Positions 22,063 to 33,697 are shown, counted from the stretch's first letter. The stretch is 64,000 bases of DNA from Rhipidocladum racemiflorum (GCA_036346355.1 JAYEVF010000027.1:1860001-1924000); one strand, 5' to 3'. A program made the numbers and translations. Notes: a model not told the origin generated them from the sequence alone.

Positions 22063-22743
22063 ACTTATACTGGATAGACTATGGTCAAAATGTTTGAATG
22101 AGAATTGTTCATAGTATGGTAACTAATAAGGCAACTCATACCAGCTGGTATAGACAAATAAATGACCTGAAGAATGAGTAGAACGAGATAATTAAGAATA
22201 CACGTAAATAAACCAAGTACATATCCAGGCAACATTGGCTTTTGCATGTAACACTCTCACACCATGGGATTCTGTTCTGTGACTGACAGACACACACCAC
22301 AGGCATAGCTGACCCTCTTTTTTCAAGCACACGCATAACCATAATCCAAACCAAATACATTGTAGGTTAGTCTCTTAAGAGAGACACACACATTAACATA
22401 GTTTCAAACACACCAGCTTGGTGGATGCAGTAGCGTGCACCAAACACCAATTTATTCTTTAGAAAACACACCAACTTGGCAAGCAAACTGTGAAACCTTT
22501 ACGGCCATGGACGTAGTAGAAAGCTGCAGAAAGTCATCTGTATTTCCACCACCAAACCTACAGAGGTGATGATACAACTAATTAATGTTAGCAGAATTGA
22601 CATACATGCTATGTGTGTAGAGATTGCTGCAGATATATACACAGGATCCATTCATGTTACCGTGTATGATACATACATGAAAGAGAGAGAGAAAAACAAG
22701 GAAGATCTTGTGTGTGTGTGTATACCTGAGCAGTGATACTGGT
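22063..22743 (-). other. 3' flank of NLR copy B, shared with copy A
   Basis: Read in reverse complement this follows the 7850-8653 segment closely, including the TATATATCTGCAGCAATCT and CATTCTTCAGGTCATTTAT blocks. It carries no ORF of its own. Confidence 0.8.
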
Positions 22744-25700
22744 TCACCGGAGAACTGAGCCTCTATGCAAGGCCTTCTTGTAGTACAGTGAGTGGCGTGG
22801 CTTGAAGAGGGATCGTCCATGACTGACATCATCCCCATCCCAGTCCAGCTTCTCCCACCAGTCCTTCTCACAGTCCACAGTAAGGCGGTTGTTTGGACAG
22901 CGGCGACCGATGGCCGGGAGGCGCCTGAGGCTCCAGCATCCCCTGACCCTAATAGTCTCGAGCATGGGTGCAGACATCTTGGCCTCACATATTTGCTGCA
23001 GACTGGGGAGCTCATGCAGGTAGATGTGCTTTTGCTTTGGGAATTCCATGACACCTTTTCGACGGTCGGTAGCTATTTTGTTTAGAAACTCTGCCTCCAC
23101 AGGAAAGATCTGCCTGAGATCGCCACAGTAGATGATGTGGAGGGTCTCCAAGTTGGGAAGATACGAGTCTGGGGTAGGCCATGACAGCGGGAGGACAAAT
23201 ACGAGCCTGGGGCAGGAGTGTAAGTGTACGCTCCGCAGCTTCGCAAAGGTATGATCGTCCTCAGCATTAAGCGTTCTTCCTTTGCTCCAAATGCAGTGGG
23301 CCATCGGGAGATCAGCCGCCCAAAATGTCTCCAGTTCATCAAAGTAGTAGATCACATCATAGTTAGTGGTGAAGACAGTGTGCAGCTCGGGGCATCTCTC
23401 GACACGGCACCACTTGAGATGATGCCATGTAATAATTTCCCTCCCTCCTATGGACATTATGCGTTCAGGCATGACAGTGGTGATGGAAGAATTATCATGC
23501 ACGTGCAACGATTCGACATTGTTCATCACAAATATGATAGCCTTGATTCCTTGTAAGCTCTCCACATTACTGTTGTAGATTCCCTCACCAATCTCCAGAT
23601 GGCTGTTCAATGGCTGAAACTGCGGGGCACTGCTGTCGTCATGATCAGTAGTTATCTTATCAACAGTGACATCCGTGTAGGCGCTGCAAGAAGTCTTGGG
23701 GATTAATGACTTGCGTAGAGGCGGCCTAGTTACTCGTCCAGTGCTAAAACGGCCGGTCTTCTCCTTGTTGCACCTCTGTTCATCTTCTTTGCTATTAGAA
23801 GGGCCACACAGATATAGATGGAACCTATCAGTGCTCCAACAGAACTTTTCAAGACTTTGTAACACCAAGGACTGAACAAACCTCATGTCCATGATAGTGG
23901 CATATGCTCGATGATGTTCTGTTTGGACACGGCAGACCAAAGAATCAATGCATGGTACTACCATTTTGGGCAATCCCTCTTCTGGCCATAGTATGGCATG
24001 GAGCTGCAAACATCCCAATAGAATCAGTCGCTGGAGACTTGGGAACTGGATAACCGGACTTTTGAGGTCAAGAATTTTAACTGATGTGCCCGAGAGGTCC
24101 AGCTCCTCAAGGATTGGCAATGGCCCACGTAATGAGAAGTCCAACAGTCTTGCACAACCAGCCAAGGAGATACGGGATATTTTAACTTCCTCTCCTCCTC
24201 CTGCATCTAAGCTGAATGATTCAAGTGATGGAGGGAGTCCTTCTGGGCCAACATGTTCCAACCCAACACAGCCATCTAGAACCAGGGTCTTGAGGCCAAT
24301 TGCTCCTGATAAGCTTGGCAGAACTTGCATGGTGCTGTTCCTAGATAGGTCAAGGAGCTCCAACTTCCCCATATCAGTGAATTCATCCTTTTGGCCTGTC
24401 TCCCAAGAGCTCGTAGGCTCAGTTATGCGAAGCTTGCGCAGCATCTGCAATCGTCGCCAAGCAAGATTGCTACGCCAAATCCTTCCCTTCTTTATATGTA
24501 CCTCCCTAATGTTTACAGCCATTTGCTCTATGATCTCTGGGGATAAAGCCAGCTCCCAATCCGTGTTGCATATGTCCAGCACCCATAGGCTCTGAAAAAA
24601 TCCCATAGCTAGTCTATCTCGCTTCTCCTCTTCTTCATTTTCTTTGTGCGGTTGATTCTTGCAATCATCCAATCCAAGGAATCTTAAGCTGCGGCAGCAA
24701 CAGAAAGGAGGTGAAGAAAAGCTGAAGGTGCACCGGCAAAGTTTCAATACACGCAGTTTGTCCGAATGAAGAAACATGTCATTGGGTAATGAGACAACAA
24801 AGGATGTTGACTCTGGAAAAGCTAAAGCTGAAGGAGGTTGACTTTGGACAGCCAGGAAAAAGGATGTTGACTCTGGAGGTACGGGCTGGACATTTGTCTC
24901 TCTGTTGTGTTCGTTACTAGAGTAGGTGGCCAATATCCAGCGTTTAGGAGGAGTCTCCAGTTGAGAAGCAAAATGTGGTATTGCGTTAGATGAGTAATCC
25001 TCTATTCTTATCTGTTGATGCAGGGCAGCGGCAACCTCCCATATTGCTTCATCATACTGACCTACTTGTATAATCCCATCACAGACCCAATAGTTGGATG
25101 CATGGGTAGCCCAGTTGTAGTCCATCATGCTGCCGCCCTTATAATTCAACCACAAGAGATACAAGCAACACTCTGTAGCTATTTCCGGGTTGATGCCTCG
25201 TTTATGTTGTGCGTACCGAACAACTTCTCTAGCTTCTTCCAATAGTAAAACATCCCACAGAGTTACAAAAAAAGGATCAGCATAAAGGTAAAGATGTGAA
25301 TTATCCACTCTTTGTTTTATTTCTGGGTTGAGCCGAAGCCTCCCTCTGAAGGTCCACAACACCTTAGTACCGAACAATCCCAATCCAGTTAAGTCCATTG
25401 TATCGTTACTTCCATTATGGAAGACCACTAAGCATCTGTATTCTAGTATTGCTTGTAAAATCCTTCTCCCAACGTCTTCTATCTCAAGTCTAGAGCCTTC
25501 GTCAACCCCGCTGAAATCATCCTCCTCGTCTTGCCTATCAAAAACAGCCATAACCCACTGAGGAAGCTTCAGTTCCTCCGCGATTGCCCTCTGGAGTGCT
25601 CTTCGGCTTTTCCACCTGGAGCAATCGATGTGGATCCTATCGAATATCTTCCTCAGAGATGGTGGAGGGTCCTCCGCTATGGCTCTAAGCACCGCAGAAG

Positions 25701-25815
25701 CAGCCAGTCCATCTCATCCGTCAAAGTAGATGGCCTTGTGTGATCCACTGCTCGTATCCGCTAGATAAGGGATTATCCTTTGTACCGCTTCCTCGATGTT
25801 GCGCGCATAAATCTC
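22744..25815 (-). pseudogene. NLR-family (degenerate NB, LRR) gene, copy B, one in-frame TGA
   Basis: The minus-strand frame is open for 982 codons from 25692. It continues upstream through one TGA (25716-25714) to an exon start at 25815, after a TGCAG acceptor (EIYARNIEEAVQRI). The stop falls in YFDG-stop-DGLAAS, probably a former Trp codon. The N-terminal part (IDCSRWKSRRALQRAIAEELKLP, CLVVFHNGS, KVLWTFRG, LWLNYKGG) has the layout of an NB-ARC domain of the RPS2 / At4g27190 type. There is no canonical GxxGxGKT P-loop; its place is taken by the FDG/GLAAS segment. LRRs follow at about residues 330-650 (LRVLKLCRC, LELLDLSRN, LEELDLSGTS) and the end has LPSLQQICEAK and DWWEKLDWDG. Plant proteins of this class sense pathogen effectors. 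The first exon is not visible. Restart after the TGA would need an internal Met. Confidence 0.8.
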
Positions 25816-26131
25816 CTGCATGAATTGATGGCAGTTAGTCGAGATCACCTCACGTCTGTAGCAGTTTTTATTAAAAAAATGCAGACTGGCAAAAAAAAGC
25901 TATAAGTAGTGATCGGTGGAACTTGCATAAAAGGTATGTTTTCATCAGGAACACCGAACTGGGCATTTATGCTTGCTCGTGAGTACTTTGGTTAACTTGC
26001 ATACACAAGCTCACAAACTAAATAAGGTTTACCTCGAAATCAAAATGTATAGTCCATGATGTTTGGCTGTGTTCGTTATATATAGCTAGAGCTAGAATTT
26101 TTTTAACTGCGTGATTACGTGTATATTCTTA
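25816..26131 (-). other. Upstream intron or 5' region of NLR copy B
   Basis: No coding exon is recognisable. A block at 25870-25930 with AAGTAGTGATCGGTGGAAC recurs at 33265-33305, and another with GAATTTTTTTAAC recurs near 33440, so this intron-like DNA is duplicated in the window. Confidence 0.5.
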
Positions 26132-26534
26132 GAGCTCTTTTACAGTGGATTATACTTGTAGTATATTATGGTAGTATAAATTAGATCTAACCATTGATTT
26201 GATGGGGGTATTATGGACTTTTACAAATAAAAATATTACATTTTAAAAAGGTATTAACGTAATTTTAGCGAGTCGTCGAGGTCCTCCAACGCGCGATGCA
26301 CTGACGGAGGGAGGGTTTCCGATGGGGATGAAGAAATGGGCTTCGAGTGGAAGAAAAAAATTCATTTACCGTTTTACCCATGCGTTGTATTGAAACTTTT
26401 TACCATTCTACCCCTCCTCACATTCTACTACACATACTACACATGGTAGTATAACTTGATCTAATCTATTTTTAACCTTTGGATTAAAGGCAATGAACGG
26501 TCCATATTCATTGTTATGCAATGTAAAAGAACTC
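26132..26534. mobile_element. 403-bp MITE with 8-bp target duplication
   Basis: The ends GAGCTCTTTTACAGTG and, in reverse complement, GAGTTCTTTTACATTG are inverted repeats with two mismatches in 16. TATTCTTA flanks both sides (26124-26131 and 26535-26542). An 8-bp duplication fits hAT, while 9 bp would fit Mutator. Subterminal sequence around TAGTATA is also inverted. There is no coding sequence. Confidence 0.75.
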
Positions 26535-26542
26535 TATTCTTA

Positions 26543-27190
26543 ACTCTCATGCCGGGATGAATTCGAGAACAGGGAGACCGGCTACGTCACCTCTTTTCTT
26601 TTTTCCAAAAAGCCTTCCAGAAATCACAAATCGTGGTCAGGTCCTCTCACCAGATTTTTACAAAAAAGACCCATCGTTCTGCAGATTAGCGAACGGGTCC
26701 TCTACAGCTTTTCTGCAAAAAGAACATGTGATTACGTAAATTCGCCGATGACTCCTAGCCAGCCCATTTTTACAAAACTCTCTGAGAAAACAAAAATTAC
26801 GTTGAGGTTCCATTGATTTTCTTTTGCTAAAAGGAGATGTGGCTCTGCAAATTCAAGAACAATTCCCCACCATTTTTGCAAAAAGAACCCGTGGTTACAT
26901 AAATTCGTTGACAACTCCAATCTAGTCTATTTTTTTGAAAATCATATGAGAAAATCGAAATTATATTTAGGCCCTCATGCCATTTTTTTTTGCAAAAAGA
27001 ACCCCACACCTAATGTGGCACGGCGTGGCATCGTGCGACTCCCCAGTGCACTTTATGACCTGGTGGAGAGATTTATTTGAAAATCTTCAGCGTAGCTTTT
27101 TTCTTATCGAGATCCAATACAATGCGTCTTTGTCATGCTTTGTATATATTGTGAGACAAGGTTTTAAATTTTGGTTTCGGATCATATCTT
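26543..27190. repeat. Degenerate internally repeated noncoding block
   Basis: Variants of GCAAAAAGAACC...GTGATTACGTAAATTC recur near 26715, 26877 and 26992. The same style of sequence appears at 35.1-37.6 kb and inverted at 46.7-47.0 kb. I see no gene. It may be the body of a nonautonomous DNA transposon family. Confidence 0.5.
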
Positions 27191-27837
27191 GGAGGTGACC
27201 AAAATCCGAAATACCGGCGAGATCTCGGAATTTCGGAGGAAATCCGGATGAAATCCAAAAAGCAAATTTCAAATCCGGCTATTTTTGGACCAAGATTTCC
27301 GAGATCTCGGCAAAAATTGTCGAAATTTCGGCGATACATACCGAAATCTTGGCCCAAAAAACTTAAAATCCGGTCAAAATACCTCATGATCACATCACAG
27401 AAGTACTCTACTTCGTCAAAATTCCATGCATATGTACATACGTATAAAAATACCTCTTCGGGCATGGTGACTTTCTCAATGAAGGCCCAGCAAACACGAG
27501 AAGATCCACAAATCTAACCCATCTGCATCTCTAGATGGATCTCCAGTTGCTAGCACGAACAAGAGCGTATCAGTTATGTTTGTGCATCGACATTGTTGGT
27601 CCATATATTGAAAACCAACTTGTGAACAATTAACGTGGGCGAGAATCATAGTAGTACCTTAATTTGCAGCTACACATCCTGTGCTAGTAAGATAGCAGAA
27701 ATGTTGGTGTTGTTTCCTCCCTGAAGAAAGATGTTCATGTGAAGTGAAGGAGGATGACAGAAATTGGAGAGCAACCGTCAACAATAATGCTAAGCTAGTT
27801 GCAATGAGTGGCTTATTTTTACTAAAGCTTGTGTTTT
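27191..27837. other. Intergenic DNA, part duplicated at 37.7-38.0 kb
   Basis: 27200-27370 is rich in CCGAAAT/ATTTCGG motifs. 27440-27640 resembles 37760-37975, for example GAAGGCCCAGCAAACAC, CAGTTATGTTTGTGCAT and GAAAACCAACTT. No coding gene is seen. Confidence 0.55.
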
Positions 27838-27842
27838 GGAGT

Positions 27843-28321
27843 TGTCATGTGGGGCCACGTCTACAGCAGGCGCAGGCGAGCCCGTGACGTACGCAGGGCA
27901 GCCGAGCGCGCAGATCGCGCGCGCGAGGAGCCAGAGGCCAGTGGCTGATTAGGGAAGTTTGGATTAATTGCTATAATTAGGATTACTATCTATTTATTCC
28001 CTAGAATAAAGGAGAGATTAGCTCCAATCGGCCAGTGGCTGATTAGGGGAGTTTGGATTAGTTGCTATAATTAGGATTACTATCTATTTGTATTCCCTAG
28101 AATTAAGGAGAGATTAGCTCCATTCGGTTGAGCCAGAGGCTATTTATATGCTTGTAACCGGACGCATTAAGGGCAAGCAATAAGATTATCCCTAAACTCT
28201 CTTTCTCCTTCTCTCAACAAGTTGACGGCTGAGGGGCAAAACCTCGCCGGCGACGCATTTAATAACCGCTACAACCTCCGCAGCCAAGGGCCGGCTACCC
28301 TAGGCCCCGGCGTCCCTGACA
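27843..28321 (+). repeat. 5' LTR of gypsy element 2
   Basis: 479 bp. It contains two tandem copies of a roughly 95-bp block beginning GGCCAGTGGCTGATTAGGG (near 27937 and 28032). Confidence 0.96.
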
Positions 28322-28452
28322 ATCTGGTATCAGATTCTAGGCGTTCCTCGTCTTCATCCGCCCCTCCACCGCAAAACCCCACCATCCCGCTCGCCCCGGC
28401 GCCCAACTCTTCCCGCTCACCGCCATCATCCGCAGCTGCGGTCACGACCACC

Positions 28453-29208
28453 ATGGCTGAACCCACCACCGCCGACCTTGCCAAGATGATCGAGACCTTG
28501 ACCGCGTCAGTGGCCACCATGCAGTCCACCATCGCCGAGCTGCAGAGGGAGACGTCCGCCTCCTCATCAGGCGCCAATAGGGGCCACGATGGGCAACACC
28601 ACAATGATCGGCCCCCACGATTCCAGAAGATGGATTTCCCCCGCTACGACGGCACGTCCGATCCCTTGATCTTCACAAACCGGTGCGAGTCTTACTTTCA
28701 TCAGCAGAGGATCATGGAGGACGAAAAAGTCTGGATGGCCTCCTACAATCTGGAGGGGGCTGCCCAGCTATGGTACATCCAGGTCCAGCAGGACGAAGGC
28801 ACTCCGTCATGGCGCCGTTTCAAGGAGTTGCTGAATCTTCGCTACGGGCCGCCGCTGCGTTCTGCACCCTTGGCCGAGTTAGCGGCCTGCCAGCGCACCA
28901 CCACGGTCGCTGACTACCAGGACCGCTTCCAGGCGCTCCTGTCGCGCGCCGGACCACTGGCGGAGGACCAGCGCGTTCAGCTCTTCACCGGGGGTCTTCT
29001 ACCGCCGCTCAGCATCGACGTCCGCATCCAGAACCCGCAATCCCTCGCCGTCGCCATGAGTCTGGCCCGGCAATTCGAGTTGCGCGAGCAGTACACCGCA
29101 CCGACACCCAGAGGCGCGCCTCGGCCGTTGCTTCCGACACCATCCCCACGCCTGGCTCTACCGGCGCGCTACCGGTTCAAGACGGCCGCTTCCCGCGATC
29201 GCCTATAG
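28453..29208 (+). pseudogene. Gypsy gag (capsid) protein, frame-shifted at its end
   Basis: The first good ATG is 28453 (MAEPTTADLAKM), though the frame is open from inside the LTR. A coiled-coil-like stretch is followed by the Retrotrans_gag core (PRFQKMDFPRYDGTSDP, EGAAQLWY, WRRFKELLNLRYGPP, YQDRFQALL). The frame ends at 29208 after a shift near 29150-29200. The zinc knuckle remnant (DEKYNRGHNRVC, near 29285-29325) lies in another frame. Gag would form the particle that packages element RNA. Confidence 0.9.
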
Positions 29209-29280
29209 TTTAGGGCCGCTGATCAAGCGCTACCCAGCGGGAGCAAGAAGACCGCCGCCGCAAGGGCCTCGTTTACAATT

Positions 29281-30019
29281 ATGCGACGAGAAGTACAACC
29301 GGGGCCACAACCGGGTCTGCCAGAAGCTGTTCCTCCTGGACGGCATCGAGGAGGAGGACGATGATGGCGCGACCGAGGACTCGGAGGAGGCTGGGCCCAA
29401 GGACGCGCCCGTCTTCTCCCTTCAGGCCCTGGCGGGGGTTTCCTTCGCCGATACGATGCAAGTCGCGGTCGAGCTCGGGGCCGCGTCTCTCGTCGCCCTC
29501 CTGGACTCCGGTAGCACCCACAATTTCATATCTGAGGAGGCTGCTCGGCGTTCCGGCCTACCTCTACAGCAGCGCCCACGCCTCACGGCTATGGTCGCCA
29601 ATGGCGAGCGGGTCACGTGCGTCGGCGTCATCCGGGGCGCTCCGCTGACCGTCAACAGCGACACGTTCCCTGCCGACCTCTTCGTCATGCCTTTGGCCGG
29701 CTACGACGTGGTCCTCGGCACTCGGTGGCTGGGCGATTTGGGGCCGATCGTGTGGGACTTCCGCAACAGTGCCATCTCCTTTACCCACCAAGGTCGTGCT
29801 TTTCGTTGGCAGGGATTGGCGGGGCGGCAACTGGTACCGTGCGTCACGACTACACTCACTCACTCGAGGAGCTCTTCAGCACCTTCGACGACGTCTTCAA
29901 CCATAGCATCACCTTGCTGCCAGGGGCGCCTCCTGTGGCTGTCCGACCATACCGATACCCAGTCCTGCACAAAAACGAACTGGAGCGTCAATGTGCGACC
30001 ATGCTGGACCAGGGGCTGA
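29281..30019 (+). pseudogene. Gypsy protease domain
   Basis: The frame contains the aspartic protease motif LLDSGSTHNFI near 29500-29535 and the end motif VVLGTRWLGDLGP near 29710-29745, the retropepsin layout. It leaves the correct frame near 29862, where the downstream RT frame takes over. In an intact element it would release gag and pol products. Confidence 0.9.
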
Positions 30020-31479
30020 TTCGACGCAGCTCCTCGGCATTTTCGTCTCCAGTCCTCCTCGTTAAGAAGGCGGATCGCTCTTGGCGGTTTTGCGTCGACT
30101 ACCGCGCGCTGAACGCCATCACCATCAAGGATGCTTTTCCTATTCCGGTGGTCGACGAGTTGCTGGATGAACTACATGGCGCCCGGTTCTTCACCAAGCT
30201 CGACCTCCGCTCCGGCTACCACCAAGTCCGTATGAAGCCAGAGGACATCGACAAGACGGCATTTCGCACCCACGATGCCTTCTTCGAGTTCTTGGTCATG
30301 CCGTTTGGGCTGTGCAACGCCCCGGCGACATTCCAGGCGCTCATGAATGATGTGCTGCGCGCTTACCTCCGCCGGTTTGTGCTTGTTTTCTTTGACGACA
30401 TTTTGATCTACAGCACATCCTGGGTCGACCACCTTCGCCACCTCCGCGTCGTCCTCACGGTGCTTCGCCAGCATCGTCTCTTCGTCAAACGCTCCAAATG
30501 TTCCTTCGGCGTGGACTCCGTCGCCTACCTCGGTCACACCATCTCCTCGGCGGGCGTGGCCATGGATCCGGCCAAGGTTCAGGCCATCCACGACTGGCCC
30601 CAACCACGCTCAGCGCGGGCTGTGCGGGGCTTCCTCGGACTGGCAGGGTACTACAGGAAGTTCGTCCACAACTACGGCACCATCGCGGCACCTCTCACAG
30701 CTCTCCTGAAGAAGGAGGGGTTCACATGGAACGAAGGCGCTGCAGCGGCTTTCAGCGCCTTAAAAGAGGCGGTGACGTCAGCCCCAGTGCTTGCCCTACC
30801 GGACTTCAATCAGCCCTTCATCGTCGAGTGCGACGCGTCTACCTATGGTTTCGGCGCGGTGCTGGTCCAGAACGGCCACCCGATCGCGTTCTTCAGCAGG
30901 CCGGTGGCGCCGCGACATCACTCGCTCGCGGCATACGAACGGGAGCTCATCGGCCTTGTCCAGGCCGTTCGACACTGGCGACCGTATCTGTGGGGGCATC
31001 GATTCACCGTCAAGACGGATCACTACAGCCTCAAGTACCTGCTCGACCAGCGCCTTGCCACGATCCCCCAACACCATTGGGTCGGCAAGCTGTTGGGCTT
31101 CGACTTCGCCGTTGAGTACAAGTCGGGGTCAACGAACAAGGTGGCCGACGCTCTCTCTCGCCGTGACACGGAGGAGGGCGCCTTGCTGGCCATTTCAGCG
31201 CCCCGCTTCGACTTCATCGGTCGCCTTCGTCATGCTCAGACAACGGATCCGGCGCTGGTGGCCATCCACGACGAGGTCCGCGCGGGGTCTCGAGCCGCGC
31301 CTTGGACAGTGATCGACGACATGATCGCCTATGATAGGCGTCTCTACATACCAGCCGCATCAACGCTTCTACAGGAAATCATGGCGGTCGTCCACAACGA
31401 TGGTCACGAGGGCGTCCACCGCATGCTTCACCGCCTCCGCCGAGACTTTCATTTTCCCAACATGCGCCGTTTGGTGTAG
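29863..31479 (+). pseudogene. Gypsy reverse transcriptase and RNase H
   Basis: One long frame carries RT blocks AVRPYRYP, LVKKADRSWRFCVDYRALN, FTKLDLRSGYHQ, FEFLVMPFGLCNAPATFQ and the catalytic FFDDILIYS. RNase H follows with VECDASTYGFGAVL, YERELIGLVQAV, TDHYSLKYL and KVADALSRR, so its acidic residues are retained. It is closed by TAG at 31477-31479, one substitution from CAG, just before DFVRACPTCQ. RT and RNase H themselves look intact. Confidence 0.93.
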
Positions 31480-32640
31480 GATTTCGTGCGGGCGTGTCCT
31501 ACTTGTCAGCGGTACAAGTCGGAGCATCTTCAGCCAGCAGGGCTGCTCTTGCCGCTGCCCGTCCCATCGGCTGTATGGGCCGACATCGGCCTTGACTTCG
31601 TGGAGGCGCTGCCGCGTGTGAATGGGAAGACGGTCATCCTCTCCGTCGTCGACCGTTTCAGCAAGTACTGCCACTTCATCCCCCTCGCACATCCGTACAC
31701 TGCGGAGTCCATGGCGCAGGCCTTCTTCGCAGACATTGTTCGCCTCCACGGCATTCCGCAGTCCATCGTCTCCGACCGCGACCCAGTGTTCACTTCGGCG
31801 TTCTGGCGCGAACTCATGCGGCTTATGGGAACCAAGCTGCACATGTCGTCGGCCTTCCACCCACAGTCGGACGGCCAGACGGAGGCCGCTAATCGCGTCA
31901 TTGTGATGTACCTACGCTGCTTCACCGGTGACTGACCCTGCCAGTGGATTCGCTGGTTGCCTTGGGCAGAGTACACCTACAACACGGCGTATCAGACGTC
32001 GCTACGCGATACGCCGTTCCGCGTGGTGTATGGCCATGATCCACCCACCATCCGCTCTTATGAGCCAGGGGAGACGCGTGTGGCCGCCGTCGCTCAGGAG
32101 ATGGAGGCTCGCGAAGCCTTCCTGGCTGACGTGCGCTACCGCCTGGAGCAAGCACAGGCGTCCCAGAAACTCCACTACGACCGGCAGCATCGGGAGGTCA
32201 CCTACCAGGTCGGCGGATCGGGCCCTTCTTCGCCTTCGTCAACGCTCTGCGTCCTCGCTGCCCAGGACCACCACAGGGAAGCTGAAGCCCCGATTTGTGG
32301 GTCCGTACCGCGTCACAGAGGTCATAAACGCAGTCGCAGTGCGCCTGGATCTGCCACAGGGTGCTCGCCTCCATGATGTGTTTCATGTCGGTGTGCTCAA
32401 GAAGTTCGTCGGCGCACCACCGGCCACACCTCCAGCCCTGCCGGTCATCCACAACGGCACGATGATTCCAGAACCTCTTCGTGTGGAGCAGGCTCGCCTG
32501 GCGCGGGGTGTTCGTCAGGTGCTCGTCCAGTGGCGTGGCGAGCCACCTGAGTCGGCAACCTGGGAGGAACTCGACGCTTTCCGCAACAAGTACCCCGCCT
32601 TTCAGCTCGAGGACGAGCTGGGTCTCGAGGGAGGGAGAGA
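31480..32640 (+). pseudogene. Gypsy integrase with chromodomain, broken by stop and frameshift
   Basis: The zinc-binding end (ACPTCQRYKSEH) and DDE core (IGLDFVEALP, IVSDRDPVFTSAFW, SDGQTEAANR) read to a TGA at 31933-31935. The sequence continues in the same frame as WIRWLPWAEYTYNTAYQTS, then shifts near 32212 into the frame holding KPRFVGPYRV, HDVFHVGVLKKF and the chromodomain-like tail (VLVQWRGEPPESATWEEL). The TGA is one C-to-T change from CGA. The product cannot be made intact from this copy. Confidence 0.92.
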
Positions 32641-33120
32641 TGTCATGTGGGGCCACGTCTACAGCAGGCGCAGGCGAGCCCGTGACGTACGCAGGGCAGC
32701 CGAGCGCGCAGATCGCGCGCGCGAGGAGGAGCCAGAGGCCAGTGGCTGATTAGGGAAGTTTGGATTAATTGCTATAATTAGGATTACTATCTATTTATTC
32801 CCTAGAATAAAGGAGAGATTAGCTCCAATCGGCCAGTGGCTGATTAGGGGAGTTTGGATTAGTTGCTATAATTAGGATTACTATCTATTTGTATTCCCTA
32901 GAATTAAGGAGAGATTAGCTCCATTCGGTTGAGCCAGAGGCTATTTATATGCTTGTAACCGGACGCATTAAGGGCAAGCAATAAGATTATCCCTAAACTC
33001 TCTTTCTCCTTCTCTCAACAAGTTGACGGCTGAGGGGCAAAACCTCGCCGGCGACGACGAATAACCGCTACAACCTCCGCAGCCAAGGGCCGGCTACCCT
33101 AGGCCCCGGCGTCCCTGACA
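32641..33120 (+). repeat. 3' LTR of gypsy element 2
   Basis: 480 bp, nearly identical to 27843-28321 and followed by the GGAGT target copy. Confidence 0.96.
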
Positions 33121-33125
33121 GGAGT

Positions 33126-33532
33126 ACATATAATCCAAATGGCTTGTGTTTTGGCTTTGGGGTGCTTTTACTAAAGCAAGAGTGGTTCTTTGCTTGGGGT
33201 TGGAGCTAAAGAACAAAGGCTGAACAATTAACCTCTAAGGATTGTAAAAAATCTCTTAAAAAAAGGTGCAGGCTGGCAAAGCTAGAAGTAGTGATCGGTG
33301 GAACAAGCAAAAAAAGGATCATGCGCCAAATATTCACTATTTCAGTTAGCTTTATGGTGAGTATTCGGTGAGAGAGAAAAATTACTCCCGTAGTGCATTC
33401 TCAGACGGGAGTGATGTTCGCAATATATAGCTAACAGATCAAGAATTTTTTAACCGAGTGATGTTTCGTGGAGTGGCTTATTTTTAAATCTTCAATGTAG
33501 CATTTCTTTTTCCAGATCCAATCACCCAACAC
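33126..33532. other. Host DNA right of gypsy element 2, duplicated intron-like sequence
   Basis: The GGCTTTGGGGTGCTTT / GGAGCTAAAGAAC block recurs at 38033-38100 and in part at 53630-53660. 33265-33470 resembles the region upstream of NLR copy B (25870-26115). No coding gene is seen. Confidence 0.6.
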
Positions 33533-33540
33533 AATTATAC

Positions 33541-33697
33541 GGGGGATTTGATCATTTGCGCTCTTTTTCATGGTGCAATTGATCATTTGCCCCCATGTGT
33601 CTCACTGACATGTAGCCCCAGGACCCGATGTCAGTTATACATTATAGGACAAATGATCAAATGCCGATCAACTTCGGGTTAAATCATCAATTTTCCC
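33541..33697. mobile_element. 157-bp MITE with 8-bp target duplication
   Basis: The left end GGGGGATTTGATCATTTG and the right end, in reverse complement GGGAAAATTGATGATTT, are imperfect inverted repeats. AATTATAC flanks both sides (33533-33540 and 33698-33705). The surrounding sequence aligns without the insert to 27100-27160, which supports a discrete insertion. Confidence 0.75.

Larger units (their letters stand above)
27843..33120 (+). mobile_element. Complete Ty3/gypsy chromovirus with 480-bp LTRs (recent insertion)
   Basis: LTRs at 27843-28321 and 32641-33120 start TGTCATGTGG and end CCCTGACA. GGAGT is duplicated at 27838-27842 and 33121-33125. A tRNA-Met primer site (28325-28334) and a purine-rich GAGGGAGGGAGAGA tract (32627-32640) mark the internal ends. 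By eye the LTRs differ only by a 3-bp indel near 27930 and a short change near 28256, so the insertion is young. Gag, protease, RT, RNase H, integrase and a chromodomain are all present but split over several frames. The short LTRs and chromodomain suggest a Reina-like lineage, which is inference. Confidence 0.97.

Noticed and set aside
23948..24595. 215-codon + strand ORF inside NLR copy B
   Set aside because: It is antisense to the LRR coding frame, has no domain and disappears outside the gene, so it is a shadow frame.
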